From positions 1,970,176-2,034,175 of the forward strand of contig NZ_JAKVPE010000001.1 in assembly GCF_022482365.1 (NCBI RefSeq): a DNA stretch of 64,000 nucleotides, given 5' to 3'. The notes beneath the pieces are model-generated. The model did no database searches. It saw only the letters and a list, made by a program, of their open reading frames with translations, and was not told where the DNA came from. A program made the position numbers and the translations under genes. Each line of letters begins with the position of its first letter. The stretch's first letter is position 1. Positions 16,971 to 24,962 of this stretch are shown in pieces. Source of the stretch: Limosilactobacillus sp. GTDB taxonomy: Bacteria; Bacillota; Bacilli; Lactobacillales; Lactobacillaceae.

Positions 16971-17300
16971 TTACGCCCAAGAGTAGCGTTTTAAAAAGAT
17001 TGATGAAGGAGAGCTGGGCTTAGCAACGGTATTATTCTCCTTGGCTAACCGAAGCTTATAATTAGCGTCAAGCTTCAGTAAAAGCTCACTGGAAATCCCC
17101 ATTACGTGTTCAATCCGTAAAGCGGTGGTTTCTGTAAGATAACGTTTACGGTTTAAAATATCAGAAACGTTTTTTTGGCTGATTCCCAGTCGCTTGGCAA
17201 GGTCGGCCTGTGTAACGTTGTGACTTTGCATCACCTCGCTAATTAGGTCGGCAGCGGAACTGAGGTGGTACTGGCGGATCCGATTTTCACGGTGTAGCAT
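16971..17300 (-). CDS. HigA-family antitoxin (XRE helix-turn-helix)
   Basis: 109 residues from the ATG at 17300, which has GAAAGGAAG at good spacing; a longer frame from 17336 lacks one. An N-terminal XRE-type HTH is at about residues 15-70 (ISEVMQSHNVTQADLAKRLGISQKNVSDIL, then LTETTALRIEHVMGIS), the pattern of HigA antitoxins that bind HigB toxin and autorepress. The cognate toxin gene immediately upstream is reduced to 40 codons, so this antitoxin is probably a solitary remnant that could still regulate its own promoter. Confidence 0.8.
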   Translation of the reverse strand: MLHRENRIRQYHLSSAADLISEVMQSHNVTQADLAKRLGISQKNVSDILNRKRYLTETTALRIEHVMGISSELLLKLDANYKLRLAKENNTVAKPSSPSSIFLKRYSWA

Positions 17301-17313
17301 GGCACTCTTCCTT

Positions 17314-17436
17314 TCAATGATAGTCCACAAGATCAATAATTTGGATAGTGGAACGGACTGTGCCGAATTTCTTCACTAGTAATTTAGGATTGTTGAGAAT
17401 TTTAGTAAGTTTCCTGCTTTTTGCGAAGTATTCCAT
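17314..17436 (-). pseudogene. Truncated HigB-type toxin (40 codons)
   Basis: ATG at 17436, preceded by GAGGTG, gives MEYFAKSRKLTKILNN, then PKLLVKKFGT, then RSTIQII before a stop. This matches the start of HigB/plasmid-killer toxins (SKKLEK-L-DP--LKK-FG pattern), which normally run to about 90-95 residues; the C-terminal half with the catalytic residues is absent. The stop falls 14 nt before the antitoxin ATG, keeping the usual toxin-antitoxin spacing, so an internal deletion rather than a simple nonsense mutation is likely. Confidence 0.65.
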
Positions 17437-17450
17437 CTCATCACCTCATT

Positions 17451-17468
17451 ATTATACCATATCGGTAT
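17451..17468 (-). promoter_or_regulatory. HigBA promoter with palindromic operator
   Basis: On the minus strand an extended -10 (TGG then TATAAT, 17451-17456) overlaps the palindrome ATACCGATATGGTAT (17454-17468). An operator over the -10 fits autorepression by the antitoxin. Confidence 0.6.
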
Positions 17469-17525
17469 TAAAAGGGAGATTTTACCCTTTACTGTTTAAA
17501 TACGTAAAATATTGAGATAGAACGC

Positions 17526-17554
17526 AAAAAGAAGAGCACTTTTTGCAATGCTCT
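17526..17554 (-). terminator. Terminator of the T-box short-ORF unit
   Basis: On the minus strand AGAGCA pairs with TGCTCT over a 10-nt loop, followed by TCTTTTTG. It closes the transcription unit that starts at about 18168. Confidence 0.6.
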
Positions 17555-17704
17555 CCGCTGTGGAAAGGAAAATGTTTATTAATATGGCTAAGAAATAAAG
17601 AACTAGTCTGTTTCCATTGAATTCGTCGTTAGTGCATAAAGCGAGTGCGGCCGCTTCTTTTCACCCCTTTACGCAACAAATACTAAGGGAGGTGAGGAGC
17701 CGTC

Positions 17705-17755
17705 TCAATTCAACCTAGTATCACTTGTCGCTTCACCATTCACCGTGGTCATCAT
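17705..17755 (-). CDS. Short ORF 2 of the T-box unit (16 residues)
   Basis: MMTTVNGEATSDTRLN, with GGGGGAG 3-6 nt before the first ATG. No recognisable family. It may be a real peptide, a decayed gene end, or chance. Downstream to 17555 I see only a 12-codon GTG frame and then the terminator. Confidence 0.3.
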   Translation of the reverse strand: MMTTVNGEATSDTRLN

Positions 17756-17798
17756 TAACTCCCCCAATTCGTTTGCTGCTGACCACTTCCCCGTTATT

Positions 17799-17882
17799 TT
17801 ATTGCCCACACGGATAATGGTCAGCGGACTGCTGCTTGCAACTCTGAATCTTTTGAATGCCACTAATGTCACTGTCTTTCAT
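17799..17882 (-). CDS. Short ORF 1 of the T-box unit (27 residues)
   Basis: Begins MKDSDISGIQKIQSC and ends HYPCGQ; AAGGGGG sits 7 nt before the ATG at 17882. It lies immediately after the T-box terminator, exactly where the regulated gene should start. It contains three Ile codons and two Cys. No homologue is recognisable by eye. It may be a functional peptide or the stub of a lost gene. Confidence 0.4.
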   Translation of the reverse strand: MKDSDISGIQKIQSCKQQSADHYPCGQ

Positions 17883-17901
17883 GACCATCACCCCCTTAAA
17901 T

Positions 17902-18168
17902 AAAAAAGTCCTTCAAGCATCGATTGACGCTTAAAGGACGAATTGCTCGTGGTACCACCTTTTCTTCATGGAAAAATTCCATCTCGACCAGACATAATAA
18001 TCTGCGGTCCGGATAATGGTGGACGGTACCAGAAGAACTTACTTGGTTCGGTCTTCAGCTTCCAGGTGATTTTCGATCGGGCGCCTCGCTTAGCTTTCAC
18101 CAAATCCTAAGTCGCTGCTGCCAGCAACCCGACCTACTCTCCTGGGCATTGCTTTTCTCGTTTAATTT
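17902..18168 (-). promoter_or_regulatory. T-box leader, isoleucine specifier (AUC)
   Basis: A tRNA-sensing leader on the minus strand. Stem I pairs CCAGG with CCUGG and GGUCGGG with CCCGAUC around a specifier loop with AGUA on the 5' side and GAAAAUCA on the 3' side. Using the GAAN-codon-A rule, the codon is AUC (18068-18070), Ile. The T-box AAGGTGGTACCACGAG is at 17946-17961 with UGGU, fitting an A73 tRNA such as tRNA-Ile. The competing terminator is 17902-17939 (GUCCUU...AAGGAC then U6). The downstream unit encodes only short ORFs. Confidence 0.85.
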
Positions 18169-18174
18169 TTGATT

Positions 18175-18203
18175 ATAATACTCATCATTTTCTAATTTGT
18201 CAA
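18175..18203 (-). promoter_or_regulatory. Promoter of the Ile T-box unit
   Basis: TTGACA (18198-18203), a 17-bp spacer and TATTAT (18175-18180) on the minus strand: close to consensus. Confidence 0.75.
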
Positions 18204-18371
18204 CAGCTTTTGGGAATTTTCTGCGAAGAAGCGGTTTTCTTTTAGTGAACAGGAGGTGGATCCTTAGTCTTCGAGCGGGCTTTCTAGTATAATAACGGCA
18301 GAATTGCAGAAGATTTTCAGCTACCACCACTGGGAATCTTTTTATTTTTCCTAAAAGCGAGGTTATGCCCG

Positions 18372-19328
18372 ATGAAAGAAAATGGATTATTGCTCGTCAA
18401 CCTGGGTTCGCCAGAGGAGCCGACCGTCCCAGCCGTCAAACACTACCTGAACGAATTTCTGGGGGATCCCAACGTGATCACGATGCCGCCAGCCCTGTGG
18501 CAGCCGATTCTCAAGGGGATGATTCTGCCATTCCGGTCGAAAAGCTCGGCGGCCACCTACCGCCACTGCTGGCTGCCGGACGGTTCGCCTCTGATCGTCA
18601 ACACGGCGAACCTAACCAAGCGGGTACAGGAATACCTGCCTGATTGGGACGTCCGTATGGCGATGACCTATGAACACCCAGCAATCGACGAGACGCTGCG
18701 GGCAATGAAGAAGGAGTGCCGGCACATCACTGTCCTCTCGCTCTTCCCCCATTTCACACAGAGCACAACCCAGTCGATCATCGAACAGGTGCGGGCGGTG
18801 GACCCCGCCATCCGCGTGATCGATCGTTTTGCCGATGAGCCCGACTATCTTCAGGTCCTGGCGACCCATATTCAGGAGGCCTGGGAGCAGAGGGAATACG
18901 ATCGGCTCGTCATCGCCTACCACGGGATCCCAGTCTCGATGGTCAAGCACGGCGACCCCTACCAGGAGGAAACGGAACGGACGACGACCAAGTTGCGCCA
19001 GCTCCTGGCGATCGATGATGAACAAATCATCATGACCTACCAGTCGAAGTTTGGCCCAATGCCCTGGCTCCAGCCCTACCTGAAGGACGAAATTTTGGAG
19101 GAGATCAAGCGGGGGCACAAGAAACTCTTGGTGGTCGTGCCGTCCTTTGTCACCGACTGCCTGGAGACAATTGAGGAGGATCAGGTCGAAAATCACCAGC
19201 GCTTTCTGGACCACGGCGGAGAAGTGTTCGACGTCGTGCCCGCGCTGAATGACCGGCCGGAGTTTGCCCAATTCCTGGCGCACTTTGCTCAGCAACAAGC
19301 CGCGCTGCCAGAGGGAGGTGCGCTGTAA
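18372..19328 (+). CDS. hemH: Ferrochelatase (coproporphyrin/protoporphyrin ferrochelatase)
   Basis: Inserts Fe2+ into a porphyrin. The 318-residue protein starts MKENGLLLVNLGSPEEPT, has the conserved His in YHGIPVSMVKHGDPY (about 184-198), QSKFGPMPWLQPYL (about 222) and the Glu-containing FVTDCLETIEE (about 258). No other heme gene is present here and lactobacilli usually lack the pathway, so it may use scavenged porphyrins. A TATAAT (18288-18293) is the probable -10. The stop overlaps the next start (TAATG). Confidence 0.92.
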   Translation: MKENGLLLVNLGSPEEPTVPAVKHYLNEFLGDPNVITMPPALWQPILKGMILPFRSKSSAATYRHCWLPDGSPLIVNTANLTKRVQEYLPDWDVRMAMTYEHPAIDETLRAMKKECRHITVLSLFPHFTQSTTQSIIEQVRAVDPAIRVIDRFADEPDYLQVLATHIQEAWEQREYDRLVIAYHGIPVSMVKHGDPYQEETERTTTKLRQLLAIDDEQIIMTYQSKFGPMPWLQPYLKDEILEEIKRGHKKLLVVVPSFVTDCLETIEEDQVENHQRFLDHGGEVFDVVPALNDRPEFAQFLAHFAQQQAALPEGGAL

Positions 19329-20215
19329 TGAAAGTGCGGGAAGTGATGATTCCCTTTGGCAACTACCAGACCTACTGCCGGATCGTCGGTGAGCCGACCG
19401 ATCGTGCCCCGCTCCTGCTTTTGCACGGTGGGCCGGGCTCGACTCACAACTACTTTGAGCTCTTAGACGATTTGGCAGTACGTGCCGGCCGCCAGCTGAT
19501 CATGTACGACCAGCTGGGGTGCGGCCGCTCGACGATTCCCGATGACCACCCAGAAGTCTACACGGCCCAGATCTGGGTGGCCGAGCTGGAAAACCTTCGT
19601 GACTTCCTCAACCTCGACCGCTTGTATCTGCTGGGCCAGTCCTGGGGCGGAATGCTGGCAATCATCTACCTCTGCGACTACCGGCCCCAGGGTATTCAGG
19701 GGGTGATCCTCTCGAGCACCCTGTCTTCGGCCAAACTCTGGGCTAGCGAGCTGCACCGCCTGATCGGTTTCATGCCGGAAGAGGAGCAGGCGGTCATCCT
19801 GAACGCGGAGCGCAGCGGGAACTTTACCGCCCCGGCCTACCTGCGGGCCAACGAGCACTTCATGGAGCTGCATGCTGCCGCGCGGGTGACGCCCCAATCG
19901 CCGGAACCGTTGCGCCGCCCAAAGCAGGGTGGGGAGCAGGCCTACCTCCGTGCCTGGGGACCGAACGAATACAACCCGCTTGGCAACCTACGCGACTACG
20001 AGTACACGGACCGGCTGGCTGAAATTCAAATTCCGGCTTTGGTGATCGACGGGACGAACGACCTCTGTACGCCCCTGGTTGCCAAAACAATGTTTGATCA
20101 CCTGCCAAATGCTCGCTGGCAGCTCTTCCAAAACGCCCGCCACATGGTCTTTGCCGAGCAGACGGAGCGGTATGAACAGGTGGTTTGCGCTTGGCTGGCT
20201 GACCAAGAAAAATAA
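19328..20215 (+). CDS. pip: Proline iminopeptidase (S33 family)
   Basis: Releases N-terminal proline from peptides. The 295-residue alpha/beta hydrolase has HGGPGSTH (33-40, oxyanion), GQSWGG (103-108, nucleophile Ser105), Asp in IDGTNDLCTP (about 245) and His in NARHMVF (about 272). DQLGCGRST (61-69) is typical of the family. Its ATG overlaps the hemH stop by one base, so translation is coupled, an odd functional pairing that is probably just operon packing. Confidence 0.92.
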   Translation: MKVREVMIPFGNYQTYCRIVGEPTDRAPLLLLHGGPGSTHNYFELLDDLAVRAGRQLIMYDQLGCGRSTIPDDHPEVYTAQIWVAELENLRDFLNLDRLYLLGQSWGGMLAIIYLCDYRPQGIQGVILSSTLSSAKLWASELHRLIGFMPEEEQAVILNAERSGNFTAPAYLRANEHFMELHAAARVTPQSPEPLRRPKQGGEQAYLRAWGPNEYNPLGNLRDYEYTDRLAEIQIPALVIDGTNDLCTPLVAKTMFDHLPNARWQLFQNARHMVFAEQTERYEQVVCAWLADQEK

Positions 20216-20224
20216 AATTGCCCC

Positions 20225-20253
20225 TTAACAAGCAAAATTTTTGGGTGTATACT
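20225..20253 (+). promoter_or_regulatory. Promoter of the aminotransferase gene
   Basis: TTAACA (20225-20230), 17-bp spacer, TATACT (20248-20253). The leader contains a small hairpin CATCAA/TTGATG before the AAGGAG site. Confidence 0.65.
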
Positions 20254-20316
20254 CCTTAGCAACATCAATTCTGAAAAGTTGATGAGAAAAATTAAATTTT
20301 AAGGAGTGACGACAAT

Positions 20317-21501
20317 ATGGTTGAATTTTCAAAACGAGTACCAGCAGACGGCACGGATGCGGTTGGTGCAATCCTCAAGGCAGCGGCGGATCCGCAAATT
20401 ATTTCCTTTGCTGGTGGATTGCCGGCACCCGAACTTTTCCCAGTTAAAGAAATGAAGGCGGCGGTCGACAAGGTCTTCGATAAGCATGGTCAAGAAGCAA
20501 TGCAGTACGGGGCTGCCAAGGGGGTTACCGCCCTGCGTGAGCTGATCTTGAAGCACGTTGCCGCCAAGGAAGACGTGCATGCCGAACTGGATAATGTCCT
20601 GGTGACGACCGGTTCTGAGCAGGCCATTGACCTGGTCGGCAAGGCCTTCATCGATCCCGGCGACACCGTCCTGGTGGAACAGCCAACCTACCTGTGTGCC
20701 CTGGACGTTTTCAAGTCCTATGGCGCTCATTTCGTGGGGGTTGAGATGGACGAAGAGGGGATGAAGATGGATTCCCTGGAGGCCGCCTTAAAGGCCAACC
20801 CGAACACCAAACTGGTTTATACCGTTCCAAACTTCCAAAACCCGACCGGCCGAACGATGGCCGTTGAGCGCCGACAAAAGCTGGCTGAACTGGCGGCTAA
20901 GTACGACGTTTACGTCCTCGAAGATAACCCTTACGGTGAGATTCGCTTTGCCGGTAAGCACGTTCCGGCGGTCAAGTCCTTCGACAAGGATGACCACGTT
21001 CTGTACATGAGCACCTTCTCCAAGATCCTGGCTCCTGGCTTCCGGCTGGGCTGGCTGGTGGCCGACAAGAAGGTGGTCGACAAGCTGACCGTCCTGAAGC
21101 AGTCCGCGGACCTGCATACGGACAACCTGGCCCAGTTTGCCGTAGCCCAGTTCTTTGAAGACAACGATGTCGATGCCCACGTCAAGGAGATCAGTGACCT
21201 CTATGGCAAGCGCAAGAACCTGATGACCGACGGGATCAAGAAGTACTTCCCGGCGGGCGTGAAGTACACCGATCCAGAAGGGGGGATGTTCCTCTGGGTC
21301 GAAGTACCAGGTGTTGACGATACCGTTGAGCTCTTCAAGGAATGTCTGAAACACAACGTGGCCTTCGTGCCTGGCGATCCGTTCTTCGCCGGCGACGTTC
21401 AGCCGGGGACTTTCCGCCTGAACTACTCCAATGCCCAGGAGGACAAGATCAAGGTCGGCATGAAGCAGCTTGGCGATGCGCTGCAGGAAGCCGTTAAATA
21501 A
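20317..21501 (+). CDS. PLP-dependent aminotransferase (AraT/2-aminoadipate type, fold I)
   Basis: Transaminates aromatic, branched-chain or related amino acids to 2-oxo acids, the first step of amino-acid catabolism in lactobacilli. The 394-residue protein has PNFQNPTGRT (about 169), LEDNPYGEIRF (about 205, the Asp that contacts the PLP ring N) and YMSTFSKILAPGFRLGW with the PLP Lys (about 234). The sequence resembles the MocR/LysN-like branch that includes lactobacillar AraT. Own promoter and terminator: monocistronic. Substrate range is inference. Confidence 0.85.
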   Translation: MVEFSKRVPADGTDAVGAILKAAADPQIISFAGGLPAPELFPVKEMKAAVDKVFDKHGQEAMQYGAAKGVTALRELILKHVAAKEDVHAELDNVLVTTGSEQAIDLVGKAFIDPGDTVLVEQPTYLCALDVFKSYGAHFVGVEMDEEGMKMDSLEAALKANPNTKLVYTVPNFQNPTGRTMAVERRQKLAELAAKYDVYVLEDNPYGEIRFAGKHVPAVKSFDKDDHVLYMSTFSKILAPGFRLGWLVADKKVVDKLTVLKQSADLHTDNLAQFAVAQFFEDNDVDAHVKEISDLYGKRKNLMTDGIKKYFPAGVKYTDPEGGMFLWVEVPGVDDTVELFKECLKHNVAFVPGDPFFAGDVQPGTFRLNYSNAQEDKIKVGMKQLGDALQEAVK

Positions 21502-21525
21502 ATATGATTTAAGTATTAAGACGAC

Positions 21526-21566
21526 AAAAAAGTTGGCCGGGAGAATTTCCTTCGGCCAACTTTTTT
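21526..21566. terminator. Bidirectional terminator
   Basis: AAAAAAGTTGGCCG and CGGCCAACTTTTTT around a 13-nt loop, between convergent aminotransferase and permease genes. Confidence 0.9.
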
Positions 21567-21567
21567 A

Positions 21568-23010
21568 CTATTTCAGTTTCATCTTTTCCAGTGGCACCAA
21601 ATGCGTGTGGTGACGGAGCTTGTAGTAGAGGTAGAAGAAGATGAAGAGCGGGACGGACATGTAGGTGATCAGGATGTTGGACCAGTCGAGCTTGGCAAAG
21701 GCGTCGATGTTTTGACCGGCAATCACGATCACGCAGAGAACGAAGGCAAAGATCGGCCCAAACGGGAAGAGACCGGCGTGGTAGTCGAGCTCATCCAAGG
21801 TGTGGCCCTGCCGCAAAAAACCGCGGCGGAAGCGGTAGTGGGCGATCGCGATCCCAAGCCATTCCATGAAACCACCAAGGCTGGTGGCCGAGATCAGGTA
21901 GTTGTAGACGTTCGGCCCGATGAATTGCAGGGCCCACAGCGCCAGACTGAGGGCCGCCATCGCTAGGAAACTGATGATTGGCACCCCACGCCGGTTGACC
22001 GCCCGGAAGCCCTTCCAGAGAAAACCATCCATCGACTGGGAGAAGAGAATCCGCGAGATCGCGTACAGCCAGGAGTTGGCCGACGACAAAACGGCGATCA
22101 GGATGACAAAATTCATGATCCCAGCGGCGTAGCGCAGCCCGGCATACTGGAAGATCAGGGTGAACGGACTGGTGATGATGTCCTGAACGTCTGAACTCAG
22201 CAGGTTCTTGTTGGTGTAGGGCAGGATGCAGGCGATCACGAAGATGGTCAGAATGTAGAAGAGCAGGATTCGCCAGAAGGTCGCGTGAATGGCCTTGGGA
22301 ACGCTGTGCTTGGGATCCGCCGATTCACCGGCCGCGATCCCGACCATCTCGGTTCCCTGAAAGGAGAAGCCGGAGACGACGAAGGCGCTGATGATCCCGG
22401 GGATGCCGTTGACGAACGGCGCCTGCTTGTAGGTGAAGTTCTTAAAGCCCAGGGCGTGGTGGCCGCCGACCAGGCCGAGGATCACGCCGATGCCGACGAT
22501 CACGAAAATAACGACGGCCGCAACCTTGAGCAGGGCTAACCAGAATTCCGTTTCCCCGTACGCGCGCACGGAGAAGTAGTTAATCGTAAAAATAATGGCA
22601 AATGCTAGGAGACTAAAGATCCACTGCGGCACGTGGGGGAACCAGAAGTTCATTACGATCCCGACGGTCGACAGTTCCACCGCCACGGTGATGGCCCCGC
22701 AGAACCAGTAGTTCCAGCCCATGGCAAAGCCGAGGGCCGGGTCAACGTAGCGGTTGGCGTACTCGGCAAAGGAGCCGCTGCGGGGGTTGTAGGTCGCCAT
22801 TTCGGCCAGGCTGGTCATCAAAAAGAAGACCATCAGGCCCATGATGAAGTAGGCGATCAGGCTCCCGCCCGGCCCGGCGGTCGTAATTGCCGAACCACTG
22901 GCGATGAATAGCCCGGTCCCAATCGTGCCGCCCAATGCGATCATCGAGAGGTGGCGGGATTGGAGCGTGTGCCGAATGTGGCCTTGATTGTTATTATCCA
23001 AAAGAATCAC
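21568..23010 (-). CDS. Amino-acid permease (APC superfamily, AAT family)
   Basis: A 480-residue, 12-helix proton-coupled amino-acid transporter. The N-terminus has HIRHTLQSRHLSMIALGGTIGTGLFIASG, the diagnostic first-helix motif, followed by the SLAEMATYNPRSGSF loop of the AAT family (transporters of GABA, Lys, Arg, aromatic and similar amino acids). Start ATG at 23010 with AGGGAG upstream. Specificity cannot be assigned. Confidence 0.92.
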   Translation of the reverse strand: MILLDNNNQGHIRHTLQSRHLSMIALGGTIGTGLFIASGSAITTAGPGGSLIAYFIMGLMVFFLMTSLAEMATYNPRSGSFAEYANRYVDPALGFAMGWNYWFCGAITVAVELSTVGIVMNFWFPHVPQWIFSLLAFAIIFTINYFSVRAYGETEFWLALLKVAAVVIFVIVGIGVILGLVGGHHALGFKNFTYKQAPFVNGIPGIISAFVVSGFSFQGTEMVGIAAGESADPKHSVPKAIHATFWRILLFYILTIFVIACILPYTNKNLLSSDVQDIITSPFTLIFQYAGLRYAAGIMNFVILIAVLSSANSWLYAISRILFSQSMDGFLWKGFRAVNRRGVPIISFLAMAALSLALWALQFIGPNVYNYLISATSLGGFMEWLGIAIAHYRFRRGFLRQGHTLDELDYHAGLFPFGPIFAFVLCVIVIAGQNIDAFAKLDWSNILITYMSVPLFIFFYLYYKLRHHTHLVPLEKMKLK

Positions 23011-23143
23011 TCCCTCTTATACCTATAGATTTTAACGACTCCCTTACTTAATGTAAAATACTTATTTTATGATGGTTGCAATACGATTAGGGCATAGCAG
23101 CTGGTATTCAATTTTCTGATCGATCCACATCAGTGAAAAGCAT

Positions 23144-23172
23144 TTCACATGGTAACGGAATCCGGTTATCAT
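23144..23172 (+). promoter_or_regulatory. Promoter of the ABC exporter with symmetric spacer
   Basis: TTCACA (23144-23149), 17-bp spacer, TATCAT (23167-23172). The spacer carries an imperfect palindrome (TAACGGA...TCCGGTTA), a likely operator for a drug-responsive repressor. No regulator gene is adjacent. Confidence 0.5.
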
Positions 23173-23204
23173 GAATCTATGTACAAAGGGGAGGAGGAAA
23201 TGCG

Positions 23205-24962
23205 ATGGCAATCTTAAAACAGCTGCGGTGGTTCTTTCACCAGCAGTGGCGGCAGTACCTGGGCGGGGTGATCGCCCTGCTCTTGGTGGCGATCTGTAAC
23301 GTGGTGCCGGCCCGGATCATTGGCAACGTGGTCGACGCCATCAGTGCCCACCGGGTGGCGGCCGCCTGGCTGGCCGGGCAAGTGGGCATCATGGTCGGCG
23401 CGGCCATCATTCAGTACTTCCTGCGCTTTGCCTGGCAAAAGCTGTTGTACGGCAGCTCCTACGTTTTAGAGCGGCAATTGCGCAGCCGGCTATTCTCCCA
23501 TTTTATGGCAATGGACCCGACCTTCTATCAGCGTTGGCGAACGGGGGACTTGATGGCCCACGCGACGAACGACGTCGAGGCCGTGCGTGAGGTAGCCTCC
23601 TATGGAATCCTGACCCTGGCGGACTCGGTGATCACCGGGGGTTCGATGATCATCGCAATGGGGGTCTTCGTGAGCTGGCGTCTGACGATCATTACGCTGT
23701 TGCCGATGCCGTTGCTCGTCCTCCTGGCTCACCACCTCGGCAACAAGATTCATGATTCTTACGGCCAGGCCCAGCAGGCGTTTGGTCAACTGAATAACAA
23801 GACCCAGGAAAGCATTAGTGGCATCAAGGTCATTCAGTCGTTGGGCGAGGAAGAGGCCGACCTAGCGGACTTTCACCACTACGTTGATCGGGCCCTCCAC
23901 ACCAACCTGCGGGCCTACTTCTGGGACGCCCTTTTCAGTCCGGCAACGACCCTGATCATGGGCCTCTCCTACGTGCTGGCGATTGGCGTTGGCGGCTGGG
24001 CCGTCGGGCAGGGACGCTTGACGGTCGGCCAATTGGTCACGCTGATCACCTACCTGGGTGAGCTCGTCTGGCCGTTGTTTGCGATTGGAACGCTCTTTAA
24101 CACCCTGGAGCGGGGGCGGGCCAGTTACGACCGGATCAACAATCTTTTGGAGGAGAAGACGGCCTGGCTGCCGGCCGAACCCGGTGCGCGGCCTGCCTTT
24201 GGCCAATTAACGGTGGCGGTGGAAAGCTTCCAGTATCCCGATGGCCACCGCCCGGCCTTGCACGATGTTCATTTCACGGTTCCGGCCGGTGCCAAGGTGG
24301 GAATCGTCGGCCCGACCGGCAGTGGCAAGTCGACTCTCCTGCGCCTGCTGGTCCGTGACTTTGACCACTACCAGGGACACATTACCCTGGGCAATCAGGA
24401 CATTCGGCAATTACCGCTCGACGAGTATCGCCGCCAGCTTGGCTACGTCCCGCAGACCAGTTTTCTTTTTTCCACAACCATTGGGGAGAACCTGCGCTTT
24501 GGCGATCCGGCTGCCAAAACGAACCGGATCCGGACGGTGGCCGAGGAGGTTGCCATAGACGATGAGATCGCCGGGATGCCTAAACAATACAATACTGAGG
24601 TTGGGCAGGACGGGACCAACCTGTCTGGCGGACAAAAGCAGCGCCTGGCCCTGGGACGGGCGCTGGTGCGTGACACCCGGCTCTTAATACTAGACGACCC
24701 GCTCTCGGCGGTGGATGCCGAAACGGCCACCGCGATCGAGCAACGGTTGGAAGCGCGGCGGGATCAGACGATGGTGATGACGACCAGTCGGCTGAGCACC
24801 GCCACCCAGCTGGACTGGCTGGTGGTGATGGAAAACGGAACCGTGACCGGACAGGGACGACCGGCGGACCTGCAAGAGCAGCCGGGCTGGTACCGGGACA
24901 CGCTCCGGGAACAAGAGCAGCGACAACGATTGGAGGCGGACCTGGATGAACAATCACACTAA
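23205..24962 (+). CDS. ABC transporter half-exporter, degenerate NBD (BmrC/LmrC-like)
   Basis: 585 residues: six membrane helices (about 15-300) and an ATPase domain (about 330-580) with Walker A GPTGSGKST and signature LSGGQKQR. Walker B is ILDDPLSAVD, where Asp replaces the catalytic Glu, and the H-loop His is replaced (TTSRLST). These are the marks of the degenerate half of heterodimeric multidrug exporters such as BmrCD and LmrCD. The partner gene overlaps its end by 17 nt. A lone 5' promoter lies upstream. Confidence 0.9.
   Translation: MAILKQLRWFFHQQWRQYLGGVIALLLVAICNVVPARIIGNVVDAISAHRVAAAWLAGQVGIMVGAAIIQYFLRFAWQKLLYGSSYVLERQLRSRLFSHFMAMDPTFYQRWRTGDLMAHATNDVEAVREVASYGILTLADSVITGGSMIIAMGVFVSWRLTIITLLPMPLLVLLAHHLGNKIHDSYGQAQQAFGQLNNKTQESISGIKVIQSLGEEEADLADFHHYVDRALHTNLRAYFWDALFSPATTLIMGLSYVLAIGVGGWAVGQGRLTVGQLVTLITYLGELVWPLFAIGTLFNTLERGRASYDRINNLLEEKTAWLPAEPGARPAFGQLTVAVESFQYPDGHRPALHDVHFTVPAGAKVGIVGPTGSGKSTLLRLLVRDFDHYQGHITLGNQDIRQLPLDEYRRQLGYVPQTSFLFSTTIGENLRFGDPAAKTNRIRTVAEEVAIDDEIAGMPKQYNTEVGQDGTNLSGGQKQRLALGRALVRDTRLLILDDPLSAVDAETATAIEQRLEARRDQTMVMTTSRLSTATQLDWLVVMENGTVTGQGRPADLQEQPGWYRDTLREQEQRQRLEADLDEQSH

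Noticed and set aside
18097..18330. 77-codon minus-strand ORF
   Set aside because: It overlaps the promoter and stem I of the Ile T-box leader; codon content is non-coding in appearance.
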